A DNA stretch of 64,000 bases from Brachycybe producta (taxonomy: Eukaryota > Arthropoda > Diplopoda > Playtdesmida > Andrognathidae): the NCBI GenBank assembly GCA_036925085.1, contig JAUPFP010000124.1:62001-126000 (forward strand). The letters run 5' to 3'. Positions 26,001 to 38,316 of the stretch are shown here, in pieces. The number at the start of each line of letters is the position of its first letter. The stretch's first letter is position 1. The notes beneath the pieces are model-generated. The model saw nothing but the letters and a program-made list of their open reading frames with translations, was not told the origin of the DNA and made no database searches. The translations under genes and the position numbers were made by a program.

Positions 26001-26537
26001 GTGAATGCCGTGAAACAACCCGTGCGACTCACTCTCGATCTTCCTGCTCACGGGTGGGTCAGGACACCTCTGACCGTCGTCTACCACGTCCTCAATAGGC
26101 TGTCTCAAGTGCAGGAGTTCGATTTCTGTATGGAATCCAGCGATTCCTTCATGTTTGCAGGGCACAAACAGGTTTTTAAACTGCGGTTCGCGGGCGAGTT
26201 TGTTTCCGGACATTAATCATATATATCTGTTTATTTTACGAAAGGCCCATTTTAAGATTCTTCCACTGAGTAAGTTAACCCTGAGCTATAATCTTTACCC
26301 TCTGGTGTCCGGCTACGTTTGTTTGCCCAAACTGAAGATGGTGACCCACGACGAGTCTTACGATTCGCACGTGGATTCGCTCGTACAAGCGATGCTTCCA
26401 TCTCACATTTTTATTATGGTAACACGTTAAATCAACTTTCGATTTTTAAACGAGTTATTACATTTTATATTTTTCCGTAATTTGAATTGAATTTTTAATT
26501 TCAGCCTCAAGCAAAACAATTTTGGATGGATTCGTAA
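20086..26537 (+). CDS. TRAPPC11: TRAPPC11 (foie gras homologue), TRAPP III subunit
   Basis: Twenty-eight exons give about 1,104 residues (human 1,133). The start [13 protein letters not shown] leads into [20 protein letters not shown] and ADRVPIQF. The foie gras domain includes [56 protein letters not shown] and [20 protein letters not shown]. The gryzun-like C-terminal beta-rich part includes [48 protein letters not shown] and a short last exon ending [16 protein letters not shown]11 scaffolds the TRAPP complex that activates Rab GTPases in ER-to-Golgi traffic and autophagy. Introns 14, 19 and 24 carry family A elements; most others are 55-80 bp. The ATG at 20086 was chosen because an in-frame GTG just upstream is not a normal animal start. 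Confidence 0.95.
22945..23264. mobile_element. Family A inverted-repeat element, copy 7, in TRAPPC11 intron 14
   Basis: AGAAACTAGAAGGGTAGCTC on the left and CGAGTTTTTAAGAACACTTT then TTTGCTGCCGAAAAACAG on the right mark the arms. The central block reads GTGTCTGCTTAAAGTTGGGT. Confidence 0.7.
24356..24605. mobile_element. Family A inverted-repeat element, copy 8, in TRAPPC11 intron 19
   Basis: GTGTTTTAGAAACTAGAAGG then GATATCTTTCAAAATAAACT on the left; GTTTATTTTGAAAGATATCG and CATTCTAGTTTCTAACACG on the right. Outer ends are eroded. Confidence 0.7.
25389..25710. mobile_element. Family A element, copy 9, rearranged, in TRAPPC11 intron 24
   Basis: AATTGAAAGTGTTTTAGAGA starts the left arm, followed by a second partial left arm with AAAATGAAGAGAAG. 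The right arm appears twice, as TTTCTAAAACGCTTTC and CTCTTCTAGTTTCTGAAACG. The structure suggests one copy inserted into or recombined with another. Confidence 0.6.
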
Positions 26538-28253
26538 TTTGCGACCCCTCACTTTGCATTTATTATAAATAGTTTCTATACATTTTAATTAAATTGGGAA
26601 TACGTTTCTTTATTGTTTTGTATATAATAATAGTAAAACTAAAAATACTGAAATCTTCAGTGAAGAAATATTAAACACTAAAAAATTATATTTTGTCGAA
26701 TTGCACACCCTAGGTTCCGCTTGTTTCCTAGGCGACCGCCTAGGTTCGCACACGGGCAGGCCCCATGTAAATGTGCATGCATGCGGTTGCCTATCACATA
26801 CGTATGCGTATGCGTACAAATTTCCTAAGCAGCCATTTAAGAAATAAATGACTTAAAGCAATGGAATAAAACCGCAGGGTGTTTGATATATCAAAGAAAG
26901 AATAAAATCGTTTTAAAAACTAGAATAGTAAACGAATGACTTCGGGGAATTTTTATGTTAGATTTGTTTTAAATTTTTTATTAAAAATCTTTCTTCAAAT
27001 TGGATGCATTATTATCAAAGCAATATTAAAGGAGGATAACGTCAATAGGATTCTCGGAATTCCTTGTTTCTCTAGTTGAGACTTTTTTTTAGCTTTCTGT
27101 TTTGCTCTATAGGTGGCGGCACAGTCGTCGTTAGTTGGTTTGTTTCTATTATTGCGTCATTAGTCTGAGCACATGGCCAATAGGCTCAATGGTAACTTGT
27201 CATTGGAGTACATCTTTTATTTTAAGAATTGTATTTCTATCTCTTAGTATTGTTTTCGTTCATGTTTCTACTTTTCAGTTAATTGTACGGCATGGAATTT
27301 CATAAAATGATAAGATTGCTTTCTTAAAACAACTTTAAGGTTTCACTTAGTTTATTTAACGGGAGGAAGATGTGGGTCGTACCGGGAGGGGGGTGGGGGG
27401 CGGTGCTGTGCGGACCATTTCTCATTCATTCTATTGTAAATGGTTTTTATAATCACATAAGTCGAAGATCACCTGAGGCTCAACTTATGTCAATTTTTTT
27501 AACTTTATTCTCTTGGTTTAACATTCAGATAGAATCATGCTGTTATTATTTGAATCTATTTAATTCTACAGTATTTGTGTTTTATGATTTCTTCCTTTCA
27601 GAATGATGTTCTTTCAAAATAAGAAAAGGCCGCCTATTGTAAGGTTTCTCCCCGCGGAGGTTAAATGTAGTCACGTACTTTTCTTTAAAGGGAATTCGTT
27701 CGTCGAATCAGGCTAAACTAATAGCCGAGATCACGAGCAGTTCTTTATTCACTTGTCTAAGGGTTTAGAAAAAAAAGTTGTCTGGACAACTTTTTGTTCT
27801 TTTTTTTAACAGAGAATAAGAGAGAGAAAGAGGGACGGAAAAAGAGAGAGAGAAAGAATGAGGGACGAAAGAGAAGACTAGAGAGAAAGAGAGATGTTGC
27901 AAGTAACCAATGATAGCCTATTGTATTTTTTTCTATGAAGCACCTGTTGGTGTTCACCTGAATTTGTTCACTAAACTAAGTTCACTTTGGTGAAATCAGT
28001 TGTTGTAACCACAGGTGAAAGAAACGCTTTGAGAGACAATTGAGCCGCAGATTTGGTGGCGGACAGAAGAGAGTTAAATTTCGAAAAGTAACTTTGATAT
28101 AAGTGGAGTCGGATTTTCATATTTATTTATTTAATTACGAGTTTCTTGTTCCTATAATATATTATTGGAATTTATTTAAATCTAAATACAGAAGTGACAA
28201 TCATCATAATCATTGTTATTGTGTAATATATTTTGTGTCTTTTGTTTCTTGTG
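26538..28253. other. Intergenic region with a partial family A copy
   Basis: After the TRAPPC11 stop there are AATAAA signals near 26842 and 26865. Three CCTAGG palindromes lie within about 50 bp at 26710-26760. A single-arm family A remnant, with GTTTTAAAAACTAGAATAG, lies at about 26886-26966. GA-rich tracts occupy 27815-27895. No exon is recognised until 28254. Confidence 0.4.
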
Positions 28254-31200
28254 ATGGAAGCCGAAGAAAGGGATGATCTTAATGAATTCAGGTAACAAGA
28301 AATTAATTAAAAGCGTCAAGAAATAAGTGAAAATGTATTCGAAATTTTTATTTGATGTGGTTTTTTAAAGTTATTTTGTCTTTTCAAGATGCATAAATGA
28401 AGAGAAACTTGAATGTCTTTTAGAAACTAGAAAGGGGCAGTTAGAGCTCATAATATGCAAAAAGTAAAAAACAAATATCGGTGGTTGTCTGCTTAAAGGT
28501 GGGTCATTTTTCACGAACTGGTAATGTAAAACTTAATTTTGAAAGAGTTACCAAACAAGAAAATACTCTTTTGACTGATTGAGCTACCCTTCTAGTTTCC
28601 AAAACATTTTCGACTTTCTTACTTTAGAGGTTTTAGGAGGTTGTTGTTGTTGTGGGGGGAGGGACTGATGGAGGAAGGCTGAGTTGTCCTTCACTCAATA
28701 ACAATTTCGAGTGCTTTTTTTTCTACACTTTTTTTTTATAAAAAATGCATCTTTTTTTAAAGAAATCCTAAAGAAAAAGTAAAAACGACATTCTTGCATT
28801 TGAGTTTAAAAACACGAAAAACTAAAACTTGTTTGCTGTCAAAAAACGTCGACTTTTCAAATAAAAAAAAGTTAATGCATTTTAAAACATTTCTAAAGTA
28901 AGTTCTTTTTTTTGTAATAAATCACCAAGTTAGATAAAAAAACTAACAACTAAAGTAAAAGTTTAAACAATTTTAAGAAAGGCAAAAAAAAAGAGAAGAT
29001 GAATTAGGATAATAATAATAATAATAAATAACCTGTCTTTTATTGTGGTTTTAAAAAAAACTAATTGTAATTTAATCGAATTTGTTTGTTGTTTTAAGGG
29101 TTCATCTTCAGAATCAGAAGAAGTCTCATCGAAGGAAATGTTCTCAAGATACAAAACACAAGAATCCAGACTCTTTGCAGGTTAGAAAAAAAGGACCTCA
29201 AGAAAAGGGGGTCCAATAAGTAACATTGTGGTTTGGGGCCTTGAAAGTGAAGGGGGGGGGAGAGTAGAAGATGTTGGTAATGGTTATGGACCCATGGTTA
29301 AGGGGGGGGGGAGATCAAAGGCATGGAGAAAAGATCCAGGTAAAATAAAAACAGGTGCTTTACTGGAGACTGGTTTTTGGTTGCAAAAACAGGTTCAGAG
29401 GTCGTATGAGAAAAGGTCAAATTCATGACCTCTCTCATCTTTATGCTACCACATTCTTTCTAGTATTTATTTTCTTTCTAGTTTCTTTCTTCAGAACTTT
29501 TATACTTTGACGTCTTTTTTTTTTTTTCTCTCCCTTTTTCATTTTGAAATTTTTTTTTTTGGTATAAAAAAGTGACTCAACGGGTAATTTTTAAGTTGTA
29601 CGAAAGAAACTTAATATTTGGAGAATTTCTAGACTAGAAGCAACAGGAAGGAATAAATTTAAAGTCTGTTAAAAACTGGAAAAATAGCCATATGACAAAA
29701 TGACATAATTTGAGGTGTTTTTTTTAAACTTTTGTTTTATTTTGAAAGATAATGAACATAAAAATGAGTTAATTGAGCTACGTTGTACCCTTCTACTTTT
29801 TAAAATGCTCTCTAGTTTCTCGTAAGTTTGCTTCTTCTTAATAAATGAAGAATTCGAAAATCGAATAATTCGAATAATCGAAATTCGAATAATGAAGAAT
29901 TCAAAAATCAGAGCTATATTTATAAATGAATTCATTTCTGGTAAATTGATGCCTGATTTTTTTTTTGTTTAAATATTGCCTGATTTTTGTGAAAAATGTG
30001 GTCAATGTATTTTAATGTTCCGTTCGTCCCAGTTATTATTTTGTGGTGTGATTTTATTTCTATTGAAAAAAAAAAAGAATTTCCAAGCAAAATTAGCATT
30101 TTGCAAATTGTTTTCTAAGTTGGAATCTCCTTAATAGCTGTGTGTTTGCATCTAATATATGTATATTCGTATTGTTCTTCTCAAGTATTTTTTATTTTGA
30201 AATTTTTTTTTTGTGTTGCATATTCTCAGTATTAAATATTACATTACACGGTACAAAATGGAGGGGAGTTTTTTGTGTTATTGTTAGCGTCGGTTATTAA
30301 TGGGGTTAGTTAGATTTTTAGGGGTTGTTCTAGAAGAAATGATGATGATGATGATGGTTGCCTAACACGATACTTTCCGCATTATTATTCTAATCTGAGC
30401 TTGCTTTTTTGGGGGGGTTTCTCTCTCTCTCTCTCCTCTCATGCAATGGTGTTGTTGGTGCCTTCAGGTGTTTTCCCATGCTCTTTCCACCTGACAAAGG
30501 TTAAATCCCCAGATCTCTCTCTCTCTCTTTTCTAGCCGTGGCTTCGAGCAAACATCACTTATGATAGACTTAAGACAACCTCCTCCTCCCCCCCCCCCCA
30601 ATCCCTCCACAAAACAAATTGCAAATTTCTCTTTTTTATTTTCTGCCCCACACAGAGGAGGAGAAGAAAAAAATCGTGATTTTTGTTGCATTTTGTGCAA
30701 TATTTAAAATAAAACTTAATGCCAAGATCCCACATGCAGAAAAAAACAACAACTAAAACTGTGACTGAAGATAAAAAAATTAAATAGGATTTGAATTCGA
30801 TTTATTTGGTAGAAAAAGAAGAAAAAAAAAGCTGAATTTCTTCCAATTTTTTTTAAGATGGTTTTTATTGCACAGCTACAGCACTTCTGATTATTTTTTG
30901 TCTTTCAGAAGAACAAAATTGAAAAAAACTAGAAAGTGTTAATAGAAAAAAGAGGGGGGGGGGGGGGGGGGTTAACTTAGGGTGATTTCATATTGGGATC
31001 TTTCAAAATGAAACTTTTTATGGACAAAATATTAAAAATATTATCTGCTTAAAAGTTGAGGACTTTTCAAACTCGTTTAAAATGTTTATTTTGAAAGATA
31101 TCGAAGTAAAAAAAAAGAAGATCCATGGTTGAGAAGCGACCCTTCTAGTTTCTCGTTCATTTTGCACCTTAAAAATAGTTTCAGACTGGCGTGTGATATA

Positions 31201-34200
31201 CACTTGAAATTAGATAAATTCTATTTTTCAGCCTGTGTTTTCTGCATGTGGGATCTTATCCGAAGTCCGAAGATTATCCTTGCTGTTGATATTATTATTG
31301 CGCCAGTTTTTTCATATTTATCACATGTAAATTGTATTGAAGCTGCCTTACTCCAGATAAATTACAAGGAATCTAGATTTAAGTTTTCGGTTTTTCGAAA
31401 AAAAATACTTATTTCTTCTTGGTTGGGCCAATAATGTTGGATGGGGACTTTTTTATTCCATTTCTTGTTTTGTAAATTACAGGGTTTTTGTCTTCTTTTT
31501 TTTTTGTTTCTTTTTCAACAGAAAATAAAGAAAAGAGGGGGAGTTGTGGGGTCGGCCGATAAGGGTGGACTGGGATTTGGCTGAAAATACCTTTGAAAAT
31601 TACAATGTGTTGTTTGAAACATTTACTTTAGAAATGAAAAGAGAAATTATATTCTTAATAAAAATAATATTGCTAACAAAAGAAAGAAATCAACCTCTGA
31701 ATATTGTAACAAGTAATTGTTTTTGAATCAAAAGGAAATTTCTGACTTTATTAATTTTTTCTTATAGGTGAAAAATATAGCTGAAATTTAAACAAAATTT
31801 TGCAAGAAAAAATGGAAATGTAATCCATAGACATTAGGGAGAAGGGGGGGGGGGGGGGTCATAATTTTAGACGATTTGCAAAAAAAAAATAGTAAGACGG
31901 GAAATTCTTTTTATTATTGTAAAGTTTTGTGGTTTTTCAAGTTATGTCAAAAAGAACAAAGAAAAGATGGTTATTTTATTATTATTACTGGTTAAAAAGA
32001 GGTTTTTTTTCTTAAGAATGTTTCAGAAATGGGGGAGTTTTTTTTTTTTACATTTTTATGTTTAAAAAGAACATTTTTCTACAGGTTTTTAGGATTTTCA
32101 CAAGTAAAAAGAAGAACTTAATCTAATAATAATCTATTGTCACTTTTCTTCTTTTGTGGAAATTTATTTCTTTTCTTCTTTTAAAACAAACTCATTTGTA
32201 CTTTTTAAAGGTGTTTGCTTTTTTTTTGGAGTTTGTGAATTGTAAAAGTTGTTGTTTTATTATCTCTTAAGGTGGTTTTAAAAGTGGAAACGGCGGGCCG
32301 CTTCTCAAACTCTTCATTATCATTTGTCATTCACGTGTAAAATAAAAGAGAAACCTCAATGTTTTTAGAAACTAGAAGGGTCAAGTCACGTAAGAGGGTA
32401 TTTTCATGTGGATATTTTTAAAAACTAAGCTTTTTATGTAAATTTGAAAATCACCCAACTTTAAGCTGAGTCGATATTTTTCAATTGTTGAAAATACTTA
32501 GTTACCCTTCTAGTCTCTAAAACATTTTCTATAGTTTCTCTTAATGTTACTTTTCAGGAGAATTTGAAAATCAGCTATTTTTACAATGGAGGAGGTGTGT
32601 TAAAAAAATTGCAAATTATAATTTTTTTTTTGAAACTCGATCCTTGAAAAAAGTGATCACAAGGGAGTCAAAATGTGGGTGGCGGCGGCGGCGGAGAATT
32701 AATATTTTGTTTTAAAGAAATTGAGGTCAATTAGATTCATAGAATTATGAATTCAATGAAAATGACTGAAGTTAGAGATATTATGTTCCTAACTATTGTG
32801 TGGGTTTTATGTTTCGAAATATTAAATACCTTAATTACTTCATTAAGAAAAGAAAAATAGTTGCACACTTAATTAGGACTCCTTTTTGAATATTTCTCAT
32901 TTGATTATTTTTTTACTTCAGTAATTATATTTTATTTCGGGTTTTTCTTTTCAAAATTGGTTCTTATGAAACATGTTTTTCTGCTATTTTTTTCTACATG
33001 AAATTTGCGAAAAAACGCACTTCATTACAAATATAGCTTGATTGGGGGGGGGGGCATAATTGACTTTAAATTGTTTTTCCAAATAACTTCAAGAAAAGAA
33101 ATGTCTGAGACTAGAATTAAGTTTTAATTTACTGTATACACTTAAGGTGGTTTTATTTTTTCTTTCAGGAACAAAATTTATAACAACTTGAAAGTATTTT
33201 TAATAGAAACTAGAAGGGGTAGCTCAATTTCAATTTAATATTTTTTAAAGCAGACGACGATATTTAATTAATGAAAATACAATTGAGAATTTCAGCTAGC
33301 CATTCTAGTTTTTAACACATTTTTTTTCAATTTGTTCTTATTAGTGTTGCTCTTCTGAAACTGCAGATTAATAAATAGCATCAAAATCCGCTGTAATGTT
33401 AATGCAGTGTAAAAATTGACTGTTGGAATTATCAATAAATTCACTTTGAACAAATAATGAAATACTACTTATTTCAAGATTATTGAAAAACTGGTTTTTA
33501 TTCATTTGTCAAATTCCCCCCCCCCCCCCCCCTCCTTTTATTTATTCATTGACTAAATTTATATTTGTTTTATTGCCTGTTTTTGTCAGCTGAACATAAA
33601 AATGAGTTTCTTTTTTTTGAGTTTGTCAATGAATTGAGGAAACTCAAATCAGACAGTTGATTGAGAAATTATTTATTATCTATATTTAGAAATGGAGATA
33701 AAAAAAATGTTATGATTTATTAACGAGCAGATGAGCAGTTGTTGTGGCGGTCAGTTGACCACTCACTGGTCGGTCATTCATTCTCCAAATGCGAACTAAT
33801 TACCTTTTTACCCTTATATACTGTATATATTTTTTTGAATAATATTTTTTTTGTTAATAGATTTCGAGTGGTCCACATCAGCACCAATCGGTCCATCACG
33901 GAATGGGCACACAGGTCCTTAAACCTCGTATTTCTAAACTGGAACACTTGGAAGCTAAGGTGAAAATTAAAACATTCATTTTGGGTAATAAGAACATTTT
34001 GCCTTTTTGACCTTTTTTTTTAATCTTATCTGAATCTGATGTGGACTTGCTTGACTAACTTAACTAGTTGTTGATTTTATTAATAATTAGAACAGTAAAT
34101 TGAGTGTTTAATTATCATTATTAATTGTTGATTTTTTTGTTGCAACAGTTGGATTTTTCAGATAGATAGAGAGAGAGAGAGAGAAATATTAACAATTTTT

Positions 34201-37200
34201 TGTTTCTATTCAAGTTGTGTTCATTGAATTAATTTGGAACTTCATAATTGCATGGGTCTATGATTTTCCAATGAGGGTTTTTTTTTGTTTGGTGTTGTGT
34301 AATTATGTCCACGGCTCGTTGGTTCGGTTGTTTGTTAGGTCAACCAAAACGGAATTTCCTCATTCTCTTACTTCGTTTTGTTTTGTTTTTCCAAATAAAT
34401 TGTTTTCTAAAGTGTGTGGCCACAAATTCAAAATATTAAACCTTCATTTGGCTGAAATTAAATTTTGGGCACGGTGGCACATACACACACACTCAATTTG
34501 TGGCCCACTAATTGTATAGCCTCCTCAGTCCGCGTCCGTCGAGTATATATTTCTAATTACAAGTTCATCCATGGGTATCAGCCCGTGTAAAATGCGCGAT
34601 GACGTTTTCTCGCTTTATTACAATATGAAACATGTTTTTAATTTACTCTTAGTAAGTATTATAATAAATGTAATTAATACTAATTATGTTTTTTTATTTC
34701 AACGCAGATGGCCAGCATCGAAGTGTCACTGAGCAATGGGATGGAACAAGGAGGAGGATTAGGGTGCAAGAGTGGATCAGGTGGCGGTGGTGTGGTCGCC
34801 ACTTCGTCCAGGACGAACAAGAGTGGAGCAGCCGCGACAAGTGTCGAACATCAACGGCTGCATCATACTAATTGCACCGCGGCCGAATCGACAGAAAAGA
34901 GGCACGAAGTCGTACTCAGTCGTAACCTGAATGTGGCTAACGAGAGGTTGCGTAAGGTTCGTAATAATAATTAGAATCTGGAAAGTTCATTATGTATAAT
35001 TGTTGTTTCTATTTTGAGCTGTTTTGAAATGTGTTTATACGATTTATTTAGTTTGCTGATGAAATCGACAAGTTGCGCGATTGTCTTTGCGAGAAAGATG
35101 CCATCATCGGTGCCCTTCGAGAACACACCAATCAGCTCCTCGGGCTCAACAATCGAGTAAGAATTCCGACGTAAACTTTTCATCAGAGGAACTCCAAAGT
35201 TTGTTAGAAACTAGAATAGTTTTTGAATGTGGCAAATTTTAGAATTTCTGTTTGATTTACTGGAAGATTTGGTGCAAATGTAAAATTGTAAATTTGTTAA
35301 ATTTGTAAATTTGTAAATTTGTTAGGAACTGGAATAAAAGGTCAATTTTATGGCACTATTTTTTCATGAAGATATTTCTAAAAATAAACGTTTTGTTTGT
35401 TGGTTTCAAAAGTTGGTTTGCACAAAAAACGCAAAACAGTTTATTTTAAAGCATAACTTGATAAAAAAAATAAGCTTTTGAGACTTTGGCACATTCACCT
35501 ACAATTCTAGTTTCTAAAAAAAACGTTAATTTTCTTCTTAAACTCGTTAATGAAAAAAGTTTTAACTTTGTCCATATTTTAAAATAATTGTTTTGTCATC
35601 TACAATATTCTATTGTTCTTTTTCAGACGAATAATTCAATTAGCGTTTGTTCGAACGGTGGTGGTAGTGGTCATCACACGTCCAGTGTGTCCAACGTCCA
35701 AAGCGAGGAGAAATCGTCGAACATTTCGAAAGGTAAAGTGGGTGAAAAAAAAAAAAAAAACAACTTCATCCTAGAGAGAGAGAGAGAGAGAGAGAGAAAA
35801 AAAAGTATCATCATCGTAGTTATGAGTTTATGACTTATTATTATTAAACCTCGGGCTATAAAGAAATTAAAAAAAAAACCTTCCCCCAAAAAATACATAT
35901 TGCGAAGTTCACCGAGGGTCATTCGAGATCATCATGTCCTCAGGTGGGGAAGGGAGGAAGGGGGTTCGAAACGAGTGGCACAGAAATGGCTTTCGCTCGA
36001 GGCGAATTCACCTACCCTACTGGTTTAATCAACCGTCAGTAATAAAAAGAAGACAAATTTTATGTTTCAGATAAATCTTGTAAAGAAATGCAACAACAGG
36101 CGAAAGAGAACAAACTGAAGCAGCTTCAAGAAATGATCGACAATAAGATTTGTTCAGTCAAAGACATCAGATTAAAATTGAATAGTCTCCAAGTCAACGA
36201 GTAAGATCATATCGGAAATTTGAAATAACATTCGAAGACGGTTTTCTGTTTTCTCTTAAAGTTTGGACAGTCGCATTCATCAGGCAGAGTTGGAATTTCT
36301 TCTTGAAAAGGAAGAGATGAACATCTTGAACTTGCAACAGGAACAAGTGAATACGAAGACGACACTCGGAGAGAATCACGAAGAGAATCGCTTCCAAGTC
36401 CGAAGATTAGTTTTCCCCAGTCTCGGTTTCGATTCTAACACATCTGATTTTGTTCAGAAGCAGGCGGTGGACACTTCGGAAGCGGCGGTGACCGTCTATT
36501 CGATCGTAAGTTGTAGTCAGTGCACTAGTCTCGTAGCGGTCGACATCTCGTACGATGTCCGGTCGCCGTGTTTCTACGTAACTGCCCATCACAGTGGAAG
36601 AGGGTTGTTCGTACAATGGGCCAAGGACACTACGAAGATGAAGAAGGGTGATAGGTACCCCCAAAAAATAACGAGCCGCCGTTTCTGATCTGTTTGGACG
36701 CGGAACTTAAATTTCGTGTTGTTTGTTCAGGTTGTTGGAAGTGAACGGACGGATCGTGGCTGGATGTACGAAAGAGGAGTTTCTGGATCTCCTTTGGCAG
36801 TCGTCGAACAACGGGAACATCTTGAAGGTCGTGGTTTTGCGCAACACTCCGATGTTGCCCATACGAAAGGGGATTAACAAAGAAGTGGACAACCTCAAAG
36901 AGGAAATGTCGTCCATCGTCAACAAACTGGACACCAAGATTAAAGAGAACAAGGAATTGCATTTGGGTCTTCTCAAGTGTGTATTTCAAACCAACTTTTA
37001 AGATGAGTTTAGGAACAGCTGGCTTTCGAACTCTTGATTATTCTTGTCTTTCAGACGAGCAAAATTAAGAGAAACATGAATGTGTATTTTCATGTTGATA
37101 TCTTTTGAAATAAGCATTTTATAGACAAAAATTAACAAAATATCGTCTGCTTAAAGTTGAGTCATTTTCAAACTGACAAAAAAGCTTCATTTTGAAAGAT

Positions 37201-38185
37201 GTCAACATAAAAAACACTATTTAAGGGATTAAGCTACCCTTCTAGTTTCTAAAACACTTTCTATTATCTCTTCATCTTGTTCCGGAAAGAGTTCGAAACC
37301 ACTAATTGAAAGTGTCTTTTAAGATGTGAATTATTTTCTTTTGGTTTTAGACTTCAAAAAGATAACGCTCAATACAAAGAAGAATGTCAAAGGTTGAACC
37401 ATCGTGCATTTTTCTTAGAGGACCAAGTGTCCGAACTGTTGCGGCTTCAGAGACAGAAGTCGAGCGAAGTCTATGCCGCGTTGCCACCGTCCTCATCTCC
37501 TTCGACCATCAACAGTTCGGTCGTGAAGTCACTGAGCGTCAGCCACTTGGATTCGTTCCACGTTCAGACGACGATGGACCATCACGTTTTACAGGTCCAG
37601 ATTCCGTTTGGATCGGACGAACGATCCGGAGCTAGAGTTCCGTCGACACAGTCTAGTGCGACCGCTGCGGCCGCCTCTAAAGAACTGAGCCGTCCGGCCA
37701 ATGTGTATACGAATGTGCCATTTCCGGTGATTGTGAACAAGGGCCAATTAGTTAGTCAGGTGTCTGTCCGTGGCCGCCGTTGTCGTGGGAGCGCGGACAG
37801 CGACAGCGGAAACTACAGTGGGGACAGTATGGACGATGCTTTTACAGAAATCGCTCAAAATATGAAGCAGAGACTCGGTTCGGTCAATAATTTTGATCAC
37901 GGATACGTGAATCTGATCGAGAGCCACCAGATGAGGGAAGCTGTCACTTTCGGAACTGTTCTGACGTCGAAATCGGTTATAGATCGTAAGAGAAACGGTA
38001 GCTGGCCTTCGACGAGGGATTCTTCTTCTTCTGGCGGGGGTGGTGTTGGTTGTAGCCTTCATTCGAAGCAGATTCCTCTGTCTCGTTCTCAGACGTTTGC
38101 TTCGAAGTCGTGCGACGGACAATCGCAAGCGGCTGTTATTCAACTCAAAGTGAATCAAGTTGACAAAAACGAAGAGTGGTGTTAA
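28254..38185 (+). CDS. Coiled-coil and PDZ-like domain protein, family not identified
   Basis: I do not recognise this protein. Eleven exons join in one frame to about 740 residues: 28254-28291, 29099-29180, 33861-33959, 34708-34956, 35052-35156, 35627-35732, 36071-36200, 36262-36397, 36458-36654, 36731-36976 and 37351-38185. It starts MEAEERDDLNEFR. Coiled-coil segments include PRISKLEHLEAKMASIEVSL, NLNVANERLRKFADEIDKLR and IHQAELEFLLEKEEMNILNL. A PDZ-like fold then follows, with GLFVQWAKDTTKMKKGDRLL, EVNGRIVAGCTKEEFLDLLW and ILKVVVLRN, and then another coiled coil, EVDNLKEEMSSIVNKLDTKI. The last 270 residues are Ser-rich and probably disordered. A cytoplasmic scaffold role is an inference from domains. 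Exons 1-2 are short and joined only by frame and splice sites, so they are less certain than exons 3-11. Exon 9 contains an internal GTAAGT that could be a cryptic donor. Confidence 0.75.
28368..28640. mobile_element. Family A inverted-repeat element, copy 11, in intron 1 of the PDZ gene
   Basis: AATGAAGAGAAACTTGAATG, TTAGAAACTAGAAAGGGGCA, centre GTCTGCTTAAAGGTGGGTC, right arm GAGCTACCCTTCTAGTTTCC. Confidence 0.7.
29625..29835. mobile_element. Family A element, degraded copy 12
   Basis: Right arm TTTTGAAAGATAATGAACAT and ACCCTTCTACTTTTTAAAAT is clear; the left arm is weak (TTTCTAGACTAGAAGCAAC). It is followed by a short AATTCGAATAATCGAA-type repeat near 29855-29900. Intronic in the PDZ gene model. 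Confidence 0.45.
30725..31256. repeat. Perfect 19-bp inverted repeat flanking a family A copy
   Basis: AGATCCCACATGCAGAAAA at 30725-30743 recurs as its exact complement at 31238-31256. Between them lie a family A copy (30899-31184) and AT-rich sequence. This could be a separate element with short terminal repeats into which family A inserted, or a second-order inverted duplication. It is not part of the family A consensus. Confidence 0.6.
30899..31184. mobile_element. Family A element, copy 13, with an 18-base poly(G) insert
   Basis: The usual AGAAGGGTAGCT block of the left arm is replaced by 18 G (30954-30971), as if the GGG had expanded. The rest is typical: centre TTATCTGCTTAAAAGTTGAG, right arm GATATCGAAG, ACCCTTCTAGTTTCTC and TTTTGCACC. 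Confidence 0.7.
31257..32265. other. Intronic AT-rich DNA of the PDZ gene
   Basis: No exon recognised. It includes 15 consecutive G at 31844-31858 and poly(T) runs. Confidence 0.4.
32266..32588. mobile_element. Family A inverted-repeat element, copy 14
   Basis: Begins TCTTAAGGTGGTTTTAAA; AGAAACTAGAAGGGTCAAG on the left, TACCCTTCTAGTCTCTAAAA on the right. Intronic in the PDZ gene model. Confidence 0.75.
33141..33370. mobile_element. Family A element, short copy 15
   Basis: Begins CTTAAGGTGGTTTTATTTTT; AGAAACTAGAAGGGGTAGCT on the left and GCCATTCTAGTTTTTAACAC on the right with a deleted centre. A run of 17 C lies downstream at 33516-33532. Confidence 0.65.
35183..35552. mobile_element. Family A element, copy 16, in the PDZ gene
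   Basis: GTTAGAAACTAGAATAG on the left and CCTACAATTCTAGTTTCTAA on the right, with AAATTTGTAAATTTGTAAAT short tandem repeats inserted near 35285-35320. It fills the intron between exons 5 and 6. Confidence 0.6.
37000..37300. mobile_element. Family A inverted-repeat element, copy 17, in the PDZ gene
   Basis: CGAACTCTTGATTATTCTTG, TTTTCATGTTGATATCTTTT, centre ATCGTCTGCTTAAAGTTGAG, right arm AAGCTACCCTTCTAGTTTCT. It fills the last intron, between exons 10 and 11. Confidence 0.75.
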
Positions 38186-38316
38186 ATTTTAACATGTTTT
38201 TTTTTTATTTTTCCTTTAAATGTGTTTGTTTTGTCTGTACTAAGAGATTCTAAAAAATAATAATTGCAATTGTGGTTACTTTTGATGTTTCAGCATAATG
38301 TTTTTTATCTCCAATT

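Noticed and set aside
27815-27895. GA-rich tract as a regulatory GAGA array
   Set aside because: Simple-sequence GA repeats are common throughout the window and there is no gene start close by in the right place.
29228-29428. Open frame MVWGLESEGGGRVEDVG
   Set aside because: Created by two poly(G) tracts inside the second intron of the PDZ gene; no splice or homology support.
37748-38158. 136-residue minus-strand frame opposite the last PDZ-gene exon
   Set aside because: Shadow of a long GC-rich coding exon on the plus strand.
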